Below, piece by piece: positions 24,311-36,687 of a DNA stretch of 64,000 bases (the first letter of the stretch is position 1; the number at the start of each line of letters is the position of its first letter). A program made the position numbers and the translations under genes. This DNA is from Pampus argenteus. Lineage: Eukaryota > Chordata > Actinopteri > Scombriformes > Stromateidae. The stretch covers positions 4,459,001 through 4,523,000 of the forward strand of contig CM072876.1 in assembly GCA_036937835.1 (NCBI GenBank), in the 5' to 3' direction. Below the pieces are notes generated by a model. That model saw only the letters and a program-made list of their open reading frames with translations, was not told the origin of the DNA and did no database searches.

Positions 24311-24694
24311 CTCTCTCACAGGTACTATCCCAGAAGCCAGTCCCGGTGCAGTCACAGACGAAGCGGTTCCATCCTTCCTTACACGCCCCGTTGTTCTTGC
24401 AGGGGTTGCTGTCGCACTGTTTCCCCGTCACCTTACTACACGAAGACTTGATGCCCGTCACGTTCTGGGACAGGGCGATCTGCCGGATGTCCTTGCTGCG
24501 TCCATCGATGAACAAATCCCGAACGCAGCCCACGTAGCCGTAGTTCAACATAGCGGTCCAGAGCTCAGTGGGAAGCACCAAACCCACCCGGTTGTCAGGG
24601 AGACCACCCAGATAAAGATCCCCCTCCAGGTCTAAGATCTCATTTTCCCCACTGGCTGTGAAAGGGGTCCGGCGGCTGTTCACTGAGATAATGC
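24311..24694 (-). CDS. nrxn3: nrxn3 exon: C-terminal half of LNS3 and EGF2
   Basis: This 384-nt exon is phase 1 at both ends, with acceptor CTTCCTCCAG and donor GAGAG followed by GTCAGA. It encodes IISVNSRRTPFTASGENE, LYLGGLPDNRVGLVLPTE, and LNYGYVGCVRDLFIDGRS, which end LNS3. The second EGF-like module follows with six cysteines in the normal pattern (KQCDSNPCKNNGACKEG, then FVCDC, then TCER). SRRTPFTASGE is the neurexin-3 form. Unusually, QNVTG carries an N-glycosylation sequon (N-V-T) at a place where mammalian NRXN3, as I recall it, reads NAAG. The mature protein would present this on the surface linker before EGF2. Confidence 0.97.
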
Positions 24695-26378
24695 CTGGAG
24701 GAAGAAAAAAAAATATCAATTATTAAATACTGGCCAGACACAGCAAAACAATGAACATGTCAATATGTCATGAAATCTGCTGATTTTTTTGTTTTTTCTT
24801 TTAAAGGCTTCTTGTTGAAATTTGTGTCCCGTTCTGCTACATGATCTGCTGTTTCTGGGCTAAATTCCTGAAATAACACGAACTGGTGAAGTGATATTTA
24901 TTATTTCACTCAATTTACACCATTTGACACTTGCACATAATTGTTATCAAACAGATTATGAGCATAACAGTTGCAGTTTTTTTTTGTCGTCACAGTGAGG
25001 ACAGAGGTGTAAATGAGTAGATCCAACAAAGTGGAGGTGCAACAAAGCCGAAGCGCACCGACAGTAAATTTGTAAAAGAGGCCGATAAAAATAGCAAAGT
25101 ATGACTGTGTCTATGTTAATAAATCTGTGTGTGTGTGTGTGTGTGTGTGTGCAGGACGATCACTGTGTTCATATGTTTATTCTCCAACGAGATAATTAAA
25201 GCAACTATCAGAGATACATTTTAGATGTTTCTAAACATCCATATAACCCCTATATTAAATAGTTTTATGCAAGGACCCCCGTGGCTCAAATGAATTATGG
25301 CAATTGTGCTGCTGAAGTGTAGACGGAGCAGACTCCTTTAATTTATATTCCAAGCAGATAAAAAAAAAAAAAATTATGCCAAATAATTACAGATCATGCC
25401 TTTAAATATAAATCGTTTATATCTCTATCTGCACCTCTCTAACAGCCCGTCCAGAAAACGTCTAAAAATCACCTTTTCCATCAAACCCAAACGCGGCTCG
25501 CCTTCAAAAAACGATGCAAACTGAGCTCTCACGTTTGACTTGCGTTACATTCACCTTGCACCCAGACAGAGAGAGATTCTGGCAAAAAGCTCTCTGCGGC
25601 CAAGAAAATTTAATTCACTTGCAACTCCTATTAACATTTCACTCCAGCCACAAGTGTGATTATGCCTGCTCTTAACCATTCCTCAGTCTGCTATCCACAT
25701 ATCTGTCTCATTCCTCTTTTTCCCTGTGAAAAATCCTACTTTCTACTCTGTTATCACACTGGGGGCTGTGCTGGTGATTAATCAAAGCAGTGAGCTCTGA
25801 CACATGACCAAATTGGCTACTCTAACCTGATATATAACACAGGCTGCGGCGCCGGCTAACACGCCCGAGTTCTCCGGAGGATCCTACCTAATGCAGAGAT
25901 TATGTTGGGTTTAGAGCTCAAGGCAACAGAAGTTTCTAACCCTTCTCTCTAATATAATCTTCTTCTAATACTTTCTGTGTATTTGGCCATGTTTTTGAGG
26001 TCAGAGGACGTACGGATAGAAGCAACAGAGGAGAAATAGAGTCAGCAGCTATCTGGAGAGAAGTATGACTTATATCCTGGCAATAAATCATCCTTGAAAT
26101 TAATATATTGAGGAAGTTTGTGTGTTTCCGGTGTTTGTGATGCAGGAAAAAGAAGCTGAAATAAGCAGTAATATGATTACTACTTTGATTACTGCTGGTG
26201 CAGCTCTATTGTGACAGCTGGTGTGTTTTTTTTCTTTATTACAGTATAATTTCCATGAACACAAACATTTCATGGCATTTAAATTTTGACACTGTATTCA
26301 ATTAATCAATATTGTAAATAAAAATAAAAAAATTCTAGGAGCAAATTAAAGTACAAGTTAATGATGGTGAAAGCCATT

Positions 26379-26426
<48 letters not shown>

Positions 26427-26932
26427 TTTTGTAGTAATTAATTAAGTAATTAATTAGTCAGCTCTTAGAAAATCAAGCAAGGCAGTTTAAACTAATCTCT
26501 TCATCTTTCAGGCCCATTTACCGAGTAAATATACTAAATATTTATAGGTTACAGCCTCTCAAATTAAAAGTTTTGCTGCTTTTTATTATTTCATGTTGTA
26601 AATTAAATGAAAGTTTAATCACGCTGCCTTTATTCATCTATGTGTGAATGTCACGTTTTCTTTCTGGTCTGTTTTTTCTCCGTCACTTCCACTTTCCCAC
26701 GCTGTCAAAATCCCTACATTCACAAATCCAACATCATCACCTGATCAATAATCTCTCTGCCAATCAGAATCCTTTCTGGCCTTCAGACCTACTATTGTGC
26801 AGCTCATTGCCACCATGACCAGACAGACTGCTGGCTCCATCGCACCAGTTGCGAAAAAAATATTTTAATATTGCTTGATAGATTCAGAAAACTTGTTATT
26901 ACCCTTTTTCCTCCTCCATCCTTCATCCTTAC
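24695..26932. other. Intron within LNS3
   Basis: This 2.2 kb intron contains (TG)n at 25126-25151 and (TA)n at 26381-26423. No exon or recognisable mobile element was seen. Confidence 0.8.
26381..26423. repeat. (TA)n microsatellite
   Basis: TA dinucleotide run of about 43 bp. Confidence 0.96.
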
Positions 26933-27371
26933 CTGAGCGACCATCTCTCTGGATGTCCACGTGGTGCCAGACGCCATCATTAACCTTGGCCTGCGTGGCT
27001 TTGACCTTAATGGTGCCGGAGCCCATATCCAGCAGCAGGTACAGTCCTCCATCCAGCAGCTCCACCGCAAAGAAGTCCACCTTGTTGTTCTTCTGGCCCT
27101 TGGCATCCCGTCGGTCTTGGGGCTTACCGTGGGTGAAGAGTATAAGTCCGTTTGGTTCGGAGGTGCGGAAGTCAAAAGAGATGGAGCCCACGCGCTTGGT
27201 GTTCCATTTCGGCAAGGCCAGGTAAGAGTCGGGTGTCTCGAAGTTGATGGGGTCGAGGGTGGGGACGTTTTCGCACTTGAACACCACGTCGCCCTGGAGT
27301 TTCATCTTGGGGTCCACGATGCGGGCAAGGCGGGACAGCTCCAGACGGATATCGTTGTTCTTGTACACCAC
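26933..27371 (-). CDS. nrxn3: nrxn3 exon: end of LNS2 and N-terminal half of LNS3
   Basis: This 439-nt exon is the largest in the window. It enters in phase 0 (acceptor TTTCCTCCCGCAG) and leaves in phase 1 (donor TCAG followed by GTAAGG). It encodes VVYKNNDIRLELSRLARIVD and VVFKCENV, which close LNS2. LNS3 follows: LDPINFETPDSYLALPKWNT, then GSISFDFRTSEPNGLILFTH, then KVDFFAVELLDGGLYLLLDM, ending VDIQRDGRSG. NDIRLELSRLARI and KVDFFAVELLDG are neurexin-3-like. The exon is followed downstream by a 2.2 kb intron and preceded by an 8.4 kb intron. Confidence 0.97.
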
Positions 27372-27413
27372 CTGCGGGAGGAAACGTAAGTATTAAAGTC
27401 CTCCCATATGTGC

Positions 27414-27417
<4 letters not shown>

Positions 27418-27478
<61 letters not shown>
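27418..27478. repeat. (TA)n microsatellite
   Basis: TA dinucleotide run of about 60 bp, with one interruption near the end, 47 nt upstream of the LNS2/LNS3 exon acceptor on the transcribed strand. Confidence 0.96.
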
Positions 27479-30051
27479 TCACAGTGTCTTAACGTTTGTC
27501 ATTTTGTTTGTTCACAATGCATCAGCGTAGGTGATAATTTGCCAGAAATGAGTGAAAAATGAGCGAATCAGTTGCAAACTGTAATATTATAGCCTTATAC
27601 TCTGCTATTATTACATATTGTTGATTTGAGGACAACCGGATCGATAAAAACTAATATCAGATGGCGTGTGCGGCCCAATTTGCTTCTGACTAATTTTCTA
27701 TTTCGACTCCGATTTATCCACAACGAAAAGCGAGATTTGTACCCGAATGCGTGACTGTTATTTTGGTTTGATTGAACACCTGTGTGAAGTTTGAAGAGAA
27801 GCAACCTGTCCTGTTCAAAAGGAACAGTCTGTATGAACACAGGGTGAGTGTCTGTGTGGATATATCCGACATCATACCTATTTACCAACAATAAATCTGC
27901 CGCAACCCCCTAATCCATAAAAAATAGCTTTTACGCATTATAGTCAAATACAAGAAAATAGCAGCAGAATATTGTCAATTGGATCCATTGAGGCGGAAAA
28001 TTAATGTATTTTCTTTTCTTTTTTTTTTTTCTTTTTTTTTTCTTGGTATATAGGGCAGTGAGCATGCAGGAAACAGCAACACTGTTAGATGGAGCGCAGC
28101 TGTCACCAAACAGATTTTTACTGCTGTGGGATTACTGATAATCCTGGAAGATTTGACAGTAAATCAACACAGGTGACCCGAGCGCCGAGGAGGACGGAAG
28201 GAGGCGAGAGACGTGAGGAATGAGGGCAGCAGAAAACCGCGTGAGAAAGAAAGAAATAAAGAAAGACAAACAAACATCATCAGGAGGCAAACAGAAAGGG
28301 AAAAAAGAGGGAGATCTCAAAGATTAAATGCTTGTAAAGACAGTGAAAAATACCCTTGTGTGTGTGTGTGTATATGTTTGTGTGTACGTACACGTCTCGT
28401 GTGCAGCTCAACACAAACATAGCGACGCAGCTGTCTATGCAGTTAGCGACTACGCTTCATCTCCTGGATACGACACACCACAAAATAATCACACACACTT
28501 TGTCAAGCGCTAAAAAAAATCTACTGATGATGCAGCCACAAAAAGACGGATGACGTTCCTTCTATTTTAAACACATTTAAAGCTTGTAAAGTAAACGATC
28601 GTATGAACACATTTGAGATGACGCCGTTTGCAGTAGCATGCTAATATAGACTCGTGGCTTCAGGGATCATTTCCGTTAGCTGTTTTTTTTGTTTGCATGC
28701 GACGGGAAGATAAGCGTTAGATTTGAGAGGAATTCTAGCAAAAAAAAAAAAACATGGCACAATCTGGCTCTTTGAACATTATCAATCTGCAGCCGCGAGT
28801 CGATTTGAACCCGATCCAACTGTCCAAGGACTAAACGAATTACATTCCACAGAACGTGCACGCAGCCGCCTTGTAGCTCAAAACGCAAAAACTCGAACCA
28901 CTGTTAGGATTACATTGATGTTTTTTATGTGTCTTTTTATGAAGCAAAAATACCTTGCATTCCGCTTTAGACTGCTAGTGGGCAGGAGAACAAACTGAAT
29001 ATTACATGAAAGGAAGAACGAGAGAAGAAAAAGACACTTTAAAGCTGCTCATTTGCTATGGAGAACTTTTCTTTTTAATCGTCTTGTGATGGTCACTGTG
29101 CACTCCTTAGATGTAAAAAAAAATCGCTCAAACTTGCCAAAGTAGGTTTTTTTTTTTCTACACAGAAAAAATAATTAAGCTCTGTGATTTTTCACGATGC
29201 ACGGTTTACTTTAGGCCAATCAGTTTATTCTTGAAACTGTGAAAACTGCTGTTTCTCTTATTAAAACCTTTTTGTTTGCCTGACAGTGAAACTGAGATTA
29301 TGATTTTGTCTGTTCTGCTGCAGGCTGATCAATAACGTAATTGAAATGATGTTATAAAAGACGAACTGACTACTGCAGCTATGTGTACCTCATCTCTTCC
29401 TTTGTTATGGCTGTGCTTTGCTACGCTATCTCTCGGCCTATCAACAGCCTTATGGGGCCCATTCATAATGCACGCACAGAGGACTGTAACGACTCCATAA
29501 AGCTGAGATGCTTCATCTCTGCTCCAGGATGGTGTATCGATCGGGCCTGGTAAGGAAACAAGGAGAAGTGTGAGGGGAAAGGGAGGCGGGTGGAAGCGAG
29601 TGTGCGTGCACACACACTCACACACACACACATATATATAGACAGTCTCCTCCATAATCTACTTCAGATCAGCGCTCATGTCCTTTTGGCCCAGGCCACA
29701 GCTGCTGTCAGCTGCTGATTTAGCCCCAGTGTTAATGAAGAGACAGGGTAATTCCACCGAAATGGAGACAAGATACACACACACATACACACACAAAACA
29801 CAAGGTGCTCCTTTGCAGAGGAGACTTTGCTCAAAAATACACACACACACACACACACACGAACAAACAATGCAACAAATGCAACTGTACACAGATTAAT
29901 GTAAGAATAGAGGGTGAGTAAATATTAGAACTGGATGGCTTACAGCGCTGGTGTGAAACAGAGGATAGAATATTCAGTCATCATTAGGGGGAATCAATAC
30001 TGGCCTAAATTACCATTTATTTGATACTGAGATGTGACGGTGCACTTATAT

Positions 30052-30290
30052 TAAAGGATTAGTTCACCCTAATCGTAAACATGTTTTCCCACTTACAACC
30101 TAATGCTGTTTAGATACGAAACTATTTTCTATGTGCCTGGGTTATGAAATACACATAAACTGCATAAACATAAACGGTTTTCTACACTGCGATGATCTTC
30201 GTTCAGGACATTGACCGTCTCGGCCCACCTTCAAGTATTCTACTGCATGATCAGCAGAAGGAAATATGAACTTGTTTTCTGTAATTACAT
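30052..30290. repeat. Probable fish interspersed repeat
   Basis: It begins TTAAAGGATTAGTTCACCCT, a start I recognise from abundant teleost repeats, and continues with moderately GC-rich non-coding sequence. Limits and family are uncertain, as no inverted end was found. Confidence 0.35.
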
Positions 30291-30879
30291 CCCGTTTTAT
30301 TTTTAAGTAAAAGGTTGTTTTTTTTAAATGGATTCGAAAAAGTACAAAATAGCTCTAAGTCATCATTGCTCTCATATGCCATCAGTTATCATAGGTGTAA
30401 CTGGAGATTTTTTAATATATCTTTCAGAAAACTTTACTTTTATGACGTTATATATAATGCAGAGTTTTACATCACCGGGAATTTAGGATACATATGTATG
30501 CATGAAGTGTCACCTAGAGCCAAACAAACAAATGTTTGCAGCGTCACAGATTAGCCTGAGGGTGAGGGTGCAAGGGTGCAAGGTTTGAACCGATCCATCA
30601 CGTTTTTTATGGGTGTGGGGAAACAAGCATTGCCTGAGCATACTGTGGTGACTAATATAAAACTGATAGTGACAATTTTCCTCTTAAATGCCAAATACTG
30701 CCTTCTCTCTCCTTCTCTTGCCTTCATCGACGTTAATTTCAGTGTTTCTTTCGCCCACCAGCTGACACTTACCTCACCTGTACAATATTTCGCCTACATT
30801 TAAAAAAATAAAAAATACTCACACCTTCTATCCTCACATACTTGCTCCCCTGCTTGTTACTCATCACTCCCCCTGCATA

Positions 30880-31185
30880 CAGCTCCTCCTCCCTCAGCAG
30901 AGCGCTCGATGACAGCGAATGCCTCAGCCGCCCCCACAGTCTGACACAAGTTGCCACTACACAGCTCCAGTACTGCAGCGGGTGCCCTGTGACGCTGGCA
31001 GGAGGGGCCGGATGGTGTGAGTGAGTGCTGATTGGTGAAGGTGGTGGTGGTGGTGGTGGTGGGGACTGCATGGCACTGCAAATATCAGGCTGACCGGCGA
31101 GTGAGCCTGGCGGATGCCCGCTGGCCCTTAGTCACGTGACATGTGGCAAAGCCCACATGGCAAAGCACAAGCGTGGGCGGGGACA
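30880..31185. promoter_or_regulatory. GC-richer motif cluster: candidate intronic enhancer or promoter
   Basis: This patch of raised GC in the 8.4 kb intron carries an inverted CCAAT box (TGATTGGTG near 31029), the palindromic E-box GTCACGTGAC (31131-31140), and GCGTGGGCG (31171-31179), the exact EGR1 consensus, overlapped by the Sp1-type GGGCGGGG (31175-31182). A (GGT)n run lies at about 31039-31062. No transcript start can be shown from sequence. Confidence 0.4.
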
Positions 31186-34100
31186 TGTGTGTGAGTGTTG
31201 TGTATGGGTGACATCTCATGTAGCCTACAGGGGCAGATGAGTGCAGTGGAGACTGAACGCAGCATCTCTTGTTGTCAGGACAGAGAGGACAGGGAGGTAT
31301 TCACTCACTGCAGCAGCACATGTCTCTATTTGCTTATTCATCAGCTCTTTCTCTCTTTCAAAGTGATGCATTTGAAAAAAAAAAAAAAATGTTCCTTGAC
31401 CTGATGTTGAATAGACACTAAGTCAGACTCTGAAGTCAGACATTACCAACACATGCAGTCAGACAGAAATACTGACGCACTCTGATCTGAGCAATGGGCC
31501 AAACTCAACTGAATCATTCCCTCATTATCTGGGAGATATTCACATGGCTGAGGGTGAATGCAAATATATATATACACAGGCTGTAAACAAAAAAAAAATA
31601 GTGCAACAATGAAAGCGATACTGTGAATGGGTGAATGTACGAAGGGGAGATCACAAGGCGAGTCATGACTGGTTTGTATCATTCTGTGCAGCAGATGGCA
31701 TCGCGCCTGCTTAATGGAGCAACGTATGATGAACAGTTGAGGACCACACAATACTATCACTACCCGGCCAAATGGTGAATCACCTCCATGATTATTGTCC
31801 ACCCAAGTGCTCTCTCTCTCCTTTAAAAAGGGCCAACTCATGCCGAGTCACACTCATCCTAATATTAGAAACACAAACCGCCTCGACATCAACGGCTCAC
31901 GAAGAAATATGCAGCCATCACATGATAGAAATATGAAAGATATATGAAATATATGTAGTCACTCCACATCTCTTGTGTAAGATGTACTGGAATTTACCGT
32001 CAACATGTATATCGACATACAGAACAGCAGCCACGGGCATTTTAACCCTATTAAAAAAGGCCCTTTTCAAGCATAAATAGTAAAACTAATGATGCCTAGA
32101 TCCCATTCAGCTGCTTCAGTTTCAGGGTTCTGGTATTGAACATGCTGGCTCACTGTCACTGGCTTTCTAGGACACACATGGATCCAACAACCAGAATGCA
32201 GGTTCAATATAAGTACCTCACATTACCTTGATGCTGCGATATATATATGTGTACTATGCAGTGTTTACCTATAAAAACTATATACAGCCAATGTGCCAGC
32301 TTGCAGTACTCGGCCCAACAGCTCATTTATGTTTAATGCTTTGTGCAGGACTGACTTCCATGGCTGTCAAGAGCTGCAATTCAACAAATCCTCCCATGTT
32401 GCAAAAGAACATTAAAGCACAAATGGTAAAAGTATATATATATTTATGAGAGGGAGAATATGCGGTGGTTTCTGGATCATCCATTCTTGCTGCACACTAA
32501 GCAAACCATGTGTGTGTTTATCTGTAATACTTTAGCGTACCGTAATACTTTTGTTTTTAAAGGGGCGTCCTCATTTGTATCATCTATAAGTTTTGCAAAA
32601 AAATGAATTATTTAAAATTTAAATTAAAATTAAACATTAAAAAAACCACAGACTGAAACAAAACACAGAACAACAATGATGATTACAGGCCCAGCGTAGG
32701 ATATGTATTCATTCATGGAGTATTAGGTAAAAGTAAAAGTACAGGCAGGTATTGCTGTACTGTATGTACTGTACACATGCGTCTGTGTGTGTGTGAGAGA
32801 TAAAGACAAAGTATCCAACCGGTTCGAGGATGGACGGGGATGAATTAGCCAACATGGTAATGACTATAAGAACAGCAGCCTGAGCCACTTAGTTACAACA
32901 TAAAACAATGCAGATAAGGCGACTTTCTCTTAGACATCACCCAAACGTGTGTGTGTGTGTATGTGTGTGTGTGTGCACAACAAAAAGATACAGTGAGAGA
33001 GAGTAATGGTCTGACGGTAGCTTTCCTGGCTAAATGAAAGGCATGTTGGAAGATGCTCGACAGGACATCACCAGACTCACTAGCTCATGTCAAAACTGAA
33101 AAGGTTGTGATAGAAGAGAAAACAACAGCCAGGATGAGCGAGCGGACAGCAGCCAGCCGCATATTATGTCCCTGTAAACTAACAAATTTAGAAAGTGTTG
33201 TAAAAATAAGATGTGAATATCTGTAGCCATCTGTCCATCAGTTAAATCAAACTTGTAAAATGTTGCATACTGCCAGCTAGAGGCAGAGAAAAATTCATAC
33301 AACAATTGCTTTGAATAAATGATGACAATACATGGTCATATTTTCATAGTGAAATAAAATCTAAATATCCAAGCAGTGTTAGAATATTATCAGTATGCAG
33401 GTGTAGGTGTTGTGGTGTGATGCTGCGTTTGCTTCTACATGTTGGTGCAGTGCATTGCAGTGTTCGCCTCGCCTGTGTTTCATTCATTTCAGTAGTAAAA
33501 ATGGTGTCAAAACTCTGTGCAAAACTGAGCGTGAACAATCTTCGTTTCGAGAGCGGCGTGGCGTCGAAACCGGAGCTCCAGTCGAGTTTATGCTAATGAT
33601 GATTTTGACAAGAGTGTAAATGCATGTGATATGATGTAATTCTAGGCACCCGCTGCAAGCATCAATAAAATGAAAGAGAAGCAGTTTATTTTGGTTTCTT
33701 TACACGGAGGATCAATTCATCATCACAGTCTGTTGTTGAGTACCGCACAGAAACAAACAGAAACTGTTTTAGATGCAGGCTAAAACTAAACTCTTACATC
33801 CAACTCCTCGTGTTTTTCATTTCGCAGTGCCGCAGCAGCCACTGCCAGGACTGTTTATCCTGGTCCAGTATGAATTGCTTTCCCATTTTACAAAAGATAA
33901 CTCTTATCTGCCATAACAAGCAAAATATGGCGACAACTTTTTTTTTTTAATTTTTTTTTTGGCAGCATTACATTCACCAGAGCCTTTCAACATCTTTTAA
34001 ATAGCCAGATAAAATCATTGATAATGAGAATAATTGATTTACAACAAATTTCCAAACTGTTGTCCCCACAAAGACACACACTGACATAAAAATATTTGTG

Positions 34101-35344
34101 AGACTGCTGCTTACAGCCACCCGTCACACTTCATTATCATTACCTGCTGCAGAATAAGTAATGGCGAGCCAAATGTAAACAACGGGTCACTTAATATATT
34201 TTCACAAGCTCTACAATTTAGCAAATACATTAGAAATGTCCCAAAACAACAACACATTTCGCATTTCATATTTAAATATTCCTTATTGCTGCCCATTGGG
34301 AGGCGTTTTAGCAGCACACTCAAGCTGATGCTGCAAATTCTATGTGACAGAAGCAATTTTGGGATATTTTCACACACACAAACTGCGGTAAGTGTTATGA
34401 ATAAGTTTAAGTGAGGAAATATTGAAAGTCTGATACTTCCTCTGCCAACTCAGCAGCTTTAATTGATAATCCAATTTTAGTTTTTTTTTTTTTTCCCCCT
34501 TTCCAGTCCTTCCAGGGAAAGTATGCTTGTTTACCGCCCTCCACGTCTAAAACAGCTCTCCTGGTAAATACAAGGAAAACAGTTGTATGTGTCTGCACAT
34601 TTATGCAAGACAACAACAGTCTACACAGTAAAGTACTTCACATACTAAACTATTCATGCAACCGTTTTCTATCCGTATTGAGGACAAAAACCTGAGATTT
34701 ATAGAACAGCTGGTGGGAAAGTGATAGTAGTTTTGGTCGTCTAAAAAGATTGAAGAGTCCAAGATGCTTCTATCTGAAGTCCGCCCAAGAAAAAAAACTA
34801 TGCGATGCAACGTCGAGCACAAAAACCCACAGAAAGACACGAACATCATCAAGGCTTGTTTGAAAGTACTTAATGTCTGCAGAGAAAACATTCCCAGATT
34901 TGTTTCACACCACTCAGATGAGCTTCCACCTGGCGGATTTGGCAGCTTGGACACGTCGGCAATCAAAAAGTGGAAAACAGGGATAATTGGTATCGGCACT
35001 GACAGTAACAATCGAGTGATTAAAACCGAGCTGGTGAATGTGTTTGCTATGAGATTCTACCCTTAATCTTGATGCTGACACTTTATGTAATTATTTGACT
35101 GAGAATAAGGCAATAAATCAGTGACACGCTGGAAGATCGATTCGACCCGGAACAGGTTCAGCTCATTTCAGGTCGCTGCCAAATTTGGCCGGTTGGGACT
35201 TATGGCCGTCGTTATTATGAGGCTCGTAAGACCCAGAGCTACTGATGGCAGTGAGGCCTGAGGATCAGATGGAGGAAGTGATCTGCAATCGCTCTGTGAA
35301 TACACCTGGTGCGCTTATTAGACGATGTGTGTGAATAATGTGAG

Positions 35345-35705
35345 TTCAACATGCCTGAATTTCTATTTAACATTTCTATGGATGATCTGTCAATGCAGTT
35401 AAATGGATGTGAAACAGAGTAATTCTCACATATTAACCACCTTGTGTCTGTAGATGATTTGGTGATTATTATGCCCGTATAGTGGTTGGTCTTCAACGGT
35501 TATTGATGCATTACGTTCACAATATGACACAGATATCAACATTAATCATAATGCAAAGAGTAATATTATGATTTTCAGATGTAGGGAAGATTTTTTTTTT
35601 ATTTTTTTTTAATATTTAGACCATTACATAACCAATGATCGATCAGATGACAAGGACATTTATAGACAGTGTTGAAATCTCTACACATGTAGCCTGTATC
35701 CAGAT
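35345..35705 (+). mobile_element. Decayed non-LTR retrotransposon (LINE) reverse transcriptase
   Basis: Broken plus-strand frames retain reverse transcriptase motifs in order: FNISMDDLSMQLNGC, HLVSVDDLVII (the catalytic YADD box, here changed), then about 20 codons on NAKSNIMIFRCRED, and further YLDHYITNDRSDDKDIYRQC. This matches the order in fish non-LTR elements of the Rex1/CR1-like kind; the exact family is uncertain. It has in-frame stops, a T-rich insertion and no 5' end, and lies antisense to nrxn3. It ends within 80 nt of an exon. Confidence 0.8.
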
Positions 35706-35765
35706 TTTTCAGACTTTTTTTTAATAAAGTCTAAATTGAACTGAATTCATTTGAGTGCCTCCTAC

Positions 35766-35927
35766 CTCTCTGAGGCAGCCCATGAAATTGTTGCTAACTG
35801 GAGATCCGGGCAGGTCTGCAGTGCTGGGACTCCCACCAACGTAGAAGAAATCATCTGAGCCCAGCATGGTGTAGTCTTCCTGGGTGTAGCCAGTGGTGGT
35901 GAGGATCCCATCAACGGAGATAGTCAC
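35766..35927 (-). CDS. nrxn3: nrxn3 exon: LNS2 after SS2
   Basis: This 162-nt exon is exactly 54 codons, phase 0 on both sides, with acceptor CCCCTCAACAG and donor GAGAG followed by GTAGG. It encodes VTISVDGILTTTGYTQEDYT, then MLGSDDFFYVGGSPSTADLP, ending FMGCLRE. This stretch is nearly invariant among vertebrate neurexins. SS2 lies at its 5' boundary: it joins either LRQ of the previous exon or the 45-nt SS2 cassette. A decayed LINE remnant ends about 60-80 nt beyond its donor. Confidence 0.97.
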
Positions 35928-36687
35928 CTGTTGAGGGGTAACACATAGCCAAAGCCAAGCCATTACACTCTGGGATTTGAGGCTGTGCTGTGTATAAAAA
36001 CACACCTCCTTCCTTGGTCTGCATTCGAAACGAGGTATGTGGACTTTTCTTTAGGTCCCACACTGTAGGTTGGTTTCTCATTTAACCTTTTTTATTTTTA
36101 TTTTTTTTAAAGAATCATTTGATACCTTGAAGCGTTTGTTTTGGACCAGACAGCGTTTGGATTTTAATGGATTTTTTTTGCCATAGGATTCACAGGACAG
36201 GTAAAGAAAATATGGCAGAGGCATATTTTCTTTATCTTTGATGGGGGTAAGAGAATGGATCCGAGGTTTGGTTCTGAAACTTCAGGTTGGGGGAGGGTTA
36301 GTACAATGTTCAAACCAAGGACAAATTGATCGCACTTGTCTTAGGTTTCGGGATTCATCTGTTAACTGCAGACACACACACACACATATACAAATACACA
36401 CAAACACGCTGACTTGCGCGCACACGACTCTACTCATTCATACATTTGCTCTCACTACGACAGTCTCACACTCTCCCATCTCTTACAGACATCTATATAT
36501 CCACACACATGCAAAACAAGGGGAGGCTTTTAACACTACATCAATGTGCAAACCAAGGTCATCACTGTTAGAAGGCAAAATTAAACACATTTAATTGGAC
36601 ATGTAAGGGAGTAAGTAGATCAATGATGCCATACAAAGCTTGAGCAGGCCACACAGGGTGCAGAGGCTCGTGCACAATCAAAGACCA

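Larger units (their letters stand above)
27372..35344. other. 8.4 kb intron between LNS2 exons
   Basis: No exon is recognised here. It includes (TA)n at 27418-27478, T-runs near 28017-28042, (TG)n at 28351-28375 and 32947-32974, (CA)n at 29838-29860, a GC-richer motif cluster at 30880-31185, and at its 5' end a LINE remnant. An open frame of 100 codons at 34764-35066 (plus strand) is unassigned. Confidence 0.75.

Noticed and set aside
24294..24635. Plus-strand frame of 113 codons opposite the EGF2 exon
   Set aside because: It is antisense to a conserved exon and has no independent support.
26961..27389. Plus-strand frame of 142 codons opposite the LNS2/LNS3 exon
   Set aside because: It is an antisense shadow of the 439-nt neurexin exon, open because of that exon's codon composition.
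26381..27478. TATA-like promoters in (TA)n tracts
   Set aside because: They are simple dinucleotide repeats without initiator or GC-box context.
33490..33690. Short frame starting MVSKLCAKLSVNN followed by AATAAA
   Set aside because: Only about 30 codons, no family match and no splice or promoter context; it is most likely chance.
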